NCBI RefSeq assembly: GCF_027111275.1
Contig: NZ_CP114286.1
Span: forward strand, 4,140,501-4,204,500
DNA: 64,000 nucleotides
Source of the DNA: Flavobacterium luteolum
Lineage (GTDB): Bacteria > Bacteroidota > Bacteroidia > Flavobacteriales > Flavobacteriaceae
Reading direction: 5' to 3'
Of the stretch, positions 60,126 through 64,000 are shown piece by piece (positions within the stretch are counted from its first letter, which is position 1; each line of letters starts with the position of its first letter). Made by a program: the position numbers and the translations under genes. The notes under the pieces were generated by a model, which saw only the letters and a list, made by a program, of their open reading frames with translations, made no database searches and had not been told where the DNA came from.

Positions 60126-60746
60126 ATGAGTTTACGTCAGTATTTAACAAGCCGAGTTTTTTTCTTGCAATTGCTTGCGGCCGCAGCTATAATTGCGGTT
60201 ATTGGTTATTTATTTATGCATTGGTTAACTTTTACAACAGATCATGGACATGAAATTGCTGTTCCGAATTTGTCAAAACTAACTGAGGAACAAGTGGAAA
60301 ACAAATTGGACGAACTTGATTTAGATTACGTTCTTTTGGATAGTGTTGATTACAGAAGTGAATACCCAAAATATAGTGTTGTGGAGCAAGATCCGTTGCC
60401 TGGGACAATGGTAAAAGTGGGTAGAAAAATTTATATCAAGATTAATGCTTCTGGTTTTTCTTCTGTGAAAATTCCTGATTTAATCGAGAAAACATATCGT
60501 GAGGCTGTACCAACGTTGAAAGCATTAGGTCTTGAGCCAGGAACGATTACGTATATTCCGAATCTTGGAAAAGACATGGTTTTGGAAATGCGTTTAAAAG
60601 GAAGAAACTTAAAAGTAGGAGATAGAGTGCTTAAAGCTTCTAAAATTGATTTGGTTTTAGGAGACGGAAAAGCAAGTTATGTTGATGAAAGTCAGGCAAC
60701 AGATAGTACTGCGGTGCCTGCAGAAACCCCAAATGATGAACAATAA
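60126..60746 (+). CDS. PASTA domain membrane protein
   Basis: The 206-residue protein has one N-terminal transmembrane helix (about residues 11-32) and about two to three PASTA-like repeats in the periplasm (IAVPNLSKLTEEQVENKLDELDLDYV, VEQDPLPGTMVKVGRKIYIKIN, IPDLIEKTYREAVPTLKALGLEPG). PASTA domains sense peptidoglycan fragments in serine/threonine kinases and PBPs, but no kinase domain is present here. It overlaps the pseudouridine synthase gene and is divergent from ddl. Confidence 0.88.
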   Translation: MSLRQYLTSRVFFLQLLAAAAIIAVIGYLFMHWLTFTTDHGHEIAVPNLSKLTEEQVENKLDELDLDYVLLDSVDYRSEYPKYSVVEQDPLPGTMVKVGRKIYIKINASGFSSVKIPDLIEKTYREAVPTLKALGLEPGTITYIPNLGKDMVLEMRLKGRNLKVGDRVLKASKIDLVLGDGKASYVDESQATDSTAVPAETPNDEQ

Positions 60747-61779
60747 TATTGAAGAAAATTTAGATCTGGAAGACGAATTATTTGAGCACTACAGATTTGA
60801 AGTACCAAAAGGTCAGGCGTTTTTACGTATTGACAAATATTTAATGTATTTGATTCCGAATGCCACGAGAAATAAAATTCAGAATGCGGCAACTAATGGA
60901 AACATTTTTGTGAATGAGATTCCAGTAAAATCAAATTACAAAGTAAAACCTTTTGATGTGATAACGGTTATGTTGTCGCATCCTCCGTTTGAAAATCATA
61001 TTCTTCCTGAAGATATTCCGCTGAATATTGTTTATGAAGATGATGCTCTTTTATTGATTAATAAAGAGCCTAGAATGGTTGTACATCCTGGTCACGGAAA
61101 TTATACTGGAACTTTGGTAAATGCTTTGGCGCATCATTTTGATAATCTGCCAATGAATAGCAGTGAGCGTCCAGGTTTGGTTCATAGAATTGACAAGGAC
61201 ACTTCTGGTCTTTTGGTTGTGGCTAAAACAGAAGCCGCTATGACGCATTTAGCAAAGCAGTTTGAAGCTAAAACTACCGAACGTGAGTATATTGCTCTGG
61301 TTTGGGGGAATGTTGTGGCTGAGAGCGGTACAATTGAAGGAAATCTGGCTAGACATTTAAAAGACAGAATGCAGATGGCCGTATTTGATGATCCAGAAAT
61401 TGGAAAACCTGCTATTACGCATTATAAAGTTTTGGAGCGTTTTGGTTATGTGACTCTTATTTCTTGTAAATTGGAAACAGGAAGAACACATCAGATTCGT
61501 GCGCATATGAAGCATATCGGACATCCGTTATTTAATGATGAGCGTTACGGTGGTCATTTGATTTTGAAAGGAACGACTTTTACGAAATATAAACAGTTTA
61601 TAGAAAATTGTTTTAAAGCTTTGCCACGTCAGGCGTTACATGCTAAAACACTTGGATTTGTTCATCCGAATACGGGAGAATTAATGCGTTTTGATACAGA
61701 ATTGCCTCAGGATTTTCAAGATTGTATCGAGAAATGGCGTGTTTATGTGAAGTCGCATAATACGGAAGAAGAGAATTAA
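60736..61779 (+). CDS. RluD-family 23S rRNA pseudouridine synthase
   Basis: The 347-residue protein has an N-terminal S4-like domain (FLRIDKYLMYLIPNATRNKIQNAATNGNIFVNEIPVKSNYKVK) and the catalytic Asp in PGLVHRIDKDTSGLLVVAK, with GRTHQIRAHMKHIGHPLFNDERYGG near the end. RluD acts on helix 69 of 23S rRNA; the exact target here is inferred. Two ATGs at 60733 and 60736 are possible; I chose 60736 (MNNNIEEN). The start lies 11 bases inside the PASTA gene, so translation is coupled. Confidence 0.9.
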   Translation: MNNNIEENLDLEDELFEHYRFEVPKGQAFLRIDKYLMYLIPNATRNKIQNAATNGNIFVNEIPVKSNYKVKPFDVITVMLSHPPFENHILPEDIPLNIVYEDDALLLINKEPRMVVHPGHGNYTGTLVNALAHHFDNLPMNSSERPGLVHRIDKDTSGLLVVAKTEAAMTHLAKQFEAKTTEREYIALVWGNVVAESGTIEGNLARHLKDRMQMAVFDDPEIGKPAITHYKVLERFGYVTLISCKLETGRTHQIRAHMKHIGHPLFNDERYGGHLILKGTTFTKYKQFIENCFKALPRQALHAKTLGFVHPNTGELMRFDTELPQDFQDCIEKWRVYVKSHNTEEEN

Positions 61780-61825
61780 TTAGATAATTTGTCAATTTGA
61801 AAATTAGATAATTCTTATACTAAAT

Positions 61826-61857
61826 AAAAAAAGCTCCTTTTTGGGAGCTTTTTTTTG
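61826..61857 (+). terminator. Intrinsic terminator of the PASTA-rluD operon
   Basis: AAAAGCTCC and GGAGCTTTT form a 9-bp stem followed by a long T-run. Confidence 0.85.
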
Positions 61858-61889
61858 TTTTAGCATAATTTTATTATCGTTCCAATATT

Positions 61890-61966
61890 CTGTAGAGGCG
61901 CACTGCAGTACGTCTAACGTATTGTAGATATTCGTTGCTGAGACGCACTGCAGTGCGCCTCTACAG
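61890..61966. repeat. 77-bp element with perfect 20-bp terminal inverted repeats
   Basis: CTGTAGAGGCGCACTGCAGT (61890-61909) is the exact reverse complement of 61947-61966. The interior includes GCACTGCAGT-like hairpin ends. A related half-site with GAGACGCACTGCTGTG is at 3315-3336. It lies between two converging genes. Confidence 0.8.
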
Positions 61967-61977
61967 ATATGCTTGTG

Positions 61978-62601
61978 TTAATTTAATTGTTGTAGAGATT
62001 TAATTGCTAAATCCGTTATTTCGACTTCTCCGTTGCTTATGAAACCTAATTTCCCTTTTTGATTTAAATTGCTTTTTTCAAGGGAACATTCTAATGAAGT
62101 CTGGTTGTCTACAGAAAAGTATAATTGGCTGTTTTGAACTCTAATTTTTATAACATACCATTTGTTGTTTTCCAACTTCATTGGTTTTTTGAATAGGGTT
62201 GGACCACCACGTTTGCCATACGAATCGTCATTTTTATCATAAACTCCATCGCCAATTACTAGGTTTTGATCAATTTGATATAAGTATGTTCTAATGTATT
62301 TTCCTTTATCCAAATTGAGCATAATTTCAAATAAAGATGCGTTGGTCATATTGACTTTAAAATCAATTTCATAATTCTCCGGAAGCTGTTTCTTTGAAAC
62401 CAAAACTCCCCAAGGCGAAAGAGAACCGTTTCCTGTAAGGGTATCATTTTTTAAAACCCATTCTTTAGAATCGATTGTCCAATCTGATTTTAATTCTTTT
62501 GATGTATTAAAAGTATATTCTTTTTTTACTGTTGAAATGGTGCTAGAACAAGAAATCAACATGAATGGTAACAGTAGAAATACTGCAAATTTTATTTTCA
62601 T
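61978..62601 (-). CDS. Lipoprotein with a jelly-roll (DUF1080/LamG-like) domain
   Basis: The 207-residue precursor has a lipoprotein signal (Cys18 in FMLISC). The mature domain is beta-rich, with WVLKNDTLTGNGSLSPWGVLVSK and KWYVIKIRVQNSQLYFSVDN, a pattern typical of LamG/DUF1080 carbohydrate-binding folds. The ligand is unknown. It starts directly after the ABC ATPase gene (no gap), so the two are co-transcribed. Confidence 0.75.
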   Translation of the reverse strand: MKIKFAVFLLLPFMLISCSSTISTVKKEYTFNTSKELKSDWTIDSKEWVLKNDTLTGNGSLSPWGVLVSKKQLPENYEIDFKVNMTNASLFEIMLNLDKGKYIRTYLYQIDQNLVIGDGVYDKNDDSYGKRGGPTLFKKPMKLENNKWYVIKIRVQNSQLYFSVDNQTSLECSLEKSNLNQKGKLGFISNGEVEITDLAIKSLQQLN

Positions 62602-63843
62602 TTAATTTGATTCTGAGTGATGTTTTATTTTTCCGATTGAACCTGTTTCAGATGGCAAAAGTTCAAAAACAGAAGTAGGGGCAAGGCCTTGTTCGATTCG
62701 GTGCGAAACATAGAGTATGGAAACATTGGTTTCTTGTTTTATTGTGTTGATAAGCTGAATTACCAAATCTGCGTTTTCGTCGTCTAAACCTTCTACAGGT
62801 TCGTCTAAAATCAATAATGGCGGATGTTTTAAAACGGCACGAACGATTAATGCAACGCATTGCTGGCCAATAGAAAGATCAATAAAACGTTTTTTGCGCA
62901 AATGTGTCATTTCGATTACTTCAAGCCATTGCGTTACGATATTTTTTTGATGTGTGGTTGGTTCTGTATACAATCCGATTTGGTCAAAGAATCCCGATAA
63001 TATCATCTGTTCAACCGTATGGCCTTTCTGAAACAGATCCATCATGGAAGTAGCGTAAATCCCGATTTGTTTTTTAATATCCCAAACACTTTCTCCAGTT
63101 CCTTTTTTTCTTCCAAATAAAAACAAATTTTGTCCAAAACCTTTCGGATTGTCTCCTGTAATCAAAGATAAAATAGTACTTTTTCCAGAACCATTTGGAC
63201 CGACTAACTGCCAGAATTCGCCTTGTTTTATTGTCCAAGAAATATTGTTGAGAATCTTTCTTTCGTCATAACTAACCGAAACATTTTCAAGTCTTATTAA
63301 TTCGTCTTCTGGAAAAGTATGAGTTTCTGTTGCTTTTGGAATTGCAGTTGTATTTAATGTTTTGAAATGATTTTCGGCTTTTTTAAATGGATGCAATTCG
63401 AATGTATTGTCTTTAATTTGAGCTTTGTTTGGTACAAATTCAAGCACATCTACGGTACGATTTAGAAGCTGAATAATGGCAATATCATGGGTTAGATCTT
63501 TTAACGAATTGGCTAAAACAACTCGTGAAGCCTGATCCAAATGGTCAAAAGGATTATCGAAAATAATGTAATCCGGTTTCTGATTGATACAGTATTTTAA
63601 AAACTCTTTTTTTCGTTCGCCAGAAGAAAAAGTTCGAAGTTGTCTGTGCGAATCTGGAGAAGCTTCAACGCTGTCATATTGAAACTCTTTTTCAATGAAT
63701 TTCTCGATGGCAATATCAGAAAACAGTATTCCTTTTTGATTGTTAAAAATGGCTAGTTCTTCTGTTGCTTCGCCGTTTAATATATTTTCTATTAATTTCT
63801 TTTTATTTACCTGATTTGATAAAAGTATATCCCAGTGTTGCAT
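62602..63843 (-). CDS. Tandem ABC-type ATPase with degenerate first domain
   Basis: The start at 63843 gives MQHWDILLSNQVNKKKL; twelve further codons upstream lie in AT-rich leader. The 413-residue protein resembles the ModF/PhrA type of soluble tandem ABC ATPase. The second half is intact: Walker A GPNGSGKST (215-223), signature LSIGQQ, Walker B LLILDEPVEGLD, switch YVSHR. The first half has no Walker A; it keeps a signature (FSSGERKK, about 73-80) and a changed Walker B (IIFDNPFDHLD, Asn for Glu). No membrane subunit is near. It is upstream of the lipoprotein gene. Confidence 0.85.
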   Translation of the reverse strand: MQHWDILLSNQVNKKKLIENILNGEATEELAIFNNQKGILFSDIAIEKFIEKEFQYDSVEASPDSHRQLRTFSSGERKKEFLKYCINQKPDYIIFDNPFDHLDQASRVVLANSLKDLTHDIAIIQLLNRTVDVLEFVPNKAQIKDNTFELHPFKKAENHFKTLNTTAIPKATETHTFPEDELIRLENVSVSYDERKILNNISWTIKQGEFWQLVGPNGSGKSTILSLITGDNPKGFGQNLFLFGRKKGTGESVWDIKKQIGIYATSMMDLFQKGHTVEQMILSGFFDQIGLYTEPTTHQKNIVTQWLEVIEMTHLRKKRFIDLSIGQQCVALIVRAVLKHPPLLILDEPVEGLDDENADLVIQLINTIKQETNVSILYVSHRIEQGLAPTSVFELLPSETGSIGKIKHHSESN

Positions 63844-63874
63844 TGTAATTTTTATTTGTATTATTTTTTTTTTA

Positions 63875-63931
63875 GCCACAGATTATAAGGATTAGAGAAG
63901 ATTAATCATTCGAATCTTTTTAATCTGTGGC
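63875..63931. repeat. Short inverted repeat GCCACAGATT
   Basis: GCCACAGATT (63875-63884) pairs with AATCTGTGGC (63922-63931), extended imperfectly inward to 22 positions with four mismatches. A related CACAGATTTAACAGATTCG stretch is at 5101. Confidence 0.6.
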
Positions 63932-63944
63932 AAAAAAATATATT

Positions 63945-64000
63945 TTATTCTGTTTTTTGTGTTGCCATTTCGCGGTCGTTTCTTGACCATTCACTCCAAG
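63945..64000 (-). CDS. Possible 3' end of a gene cut by the window edge
   Basis: Read on the minus strand, one frame gives WSEWSRNDREMATQKTE followed by TAA at 63947-63945. The length is too short to identify. The composition looks like coding sequence, and the stop sits just past a repeat, as for other genes here. Confidence 0.35.
   Translation of the reverse strand, partial: WSEWSRNDREMATQKTE

Overview
The window is about 64 kb of AT-rich chromosome from a member of the Bacteroidota, almost certainly Flavobacterium or a close relative. The evidence is promoter-like TTTG/TAnnTTTG elements, lipoproteins with short signal peptides, the FtsH/CdsA/Psd and OstA-like gene contexts, the fused aspartokinase-homoserine dehydrogenase, and many short palindromic intergenic repeats. 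No rRNA, tRNA, CRISPR array, transposase or prophage gene was seen. Most genes are housekeeping, separated by repeat-filled spacers and clear intrinsic terminators.

Layout. 1-8.3 kb: accessory genes (HipA-like kinase plus DUF3037 pair, pectate lyase, Crp/Fnr regulator, HutD-like protein, acetyltransferase, XRE regulator with a divergent small gene, ankyrin protein). 8.4-13.8 kb: threonine operon thrA-thrB-thrC on the minus strand, preceded by an unannotated 34-codon leader peptide with seven consecutive Thr codons. 14.1-20.9 kb: hutH, a DUF47/Pit phosphate-transport pair, a WG-repeat protein, a YetF-like protein and a protease-RimK fusion. 21-33.7 kb: clpC and divergent gyrA, TPR proteins, OsmC, DUF349 protein, aroE. 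34-40.3 kb: class III aminotransferase, OstA-like protein, GH13 lipoprotein, GH130 protein. 40.4-46.9 kb: a long minus-strand run rsfS-ftsH-LUD-cdsA-psd-ACBP-SOD, with birA divergent from rsfS. 47-49.3 kb: SRPBCC protein, pyrE and a NUDIX gene whose start codons lie 7 bp apart, DUF4287 protein.

49.4-52.3 kb is the most unusual stretch. A secreted lipoprotein has a Gly/Pro linker and a C-terminal domain resembling permuted NlpC/P60 (LRAT-like) enzymes. It is flanked on both sides by paralogous four-helix membrane proteins whose 3' ends and downstream DNA are almost identical, with two more tiny membrane proteins nearby. I read it as a candidate effector/immunity cassette of a modular family; this is inference.

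52.3-64 kb: M14 peptidase, DEAD-box helicase with a probably leaderless mRNA, PhnA-like protein, coaD, a second YetF-like protein with a zinc ribbon, ddl, a PASTA protein overlapping an rluD-type pseudouridine synthase, a lipoprotein, and a tandem ABC ATPase whose first half has no P-loop.

The noncoding layer is rich. At least five families of short inverted-repeat elements recur. Some are nested inside others, some fill whole operon spacers, and one appears to supply part of a promoter.
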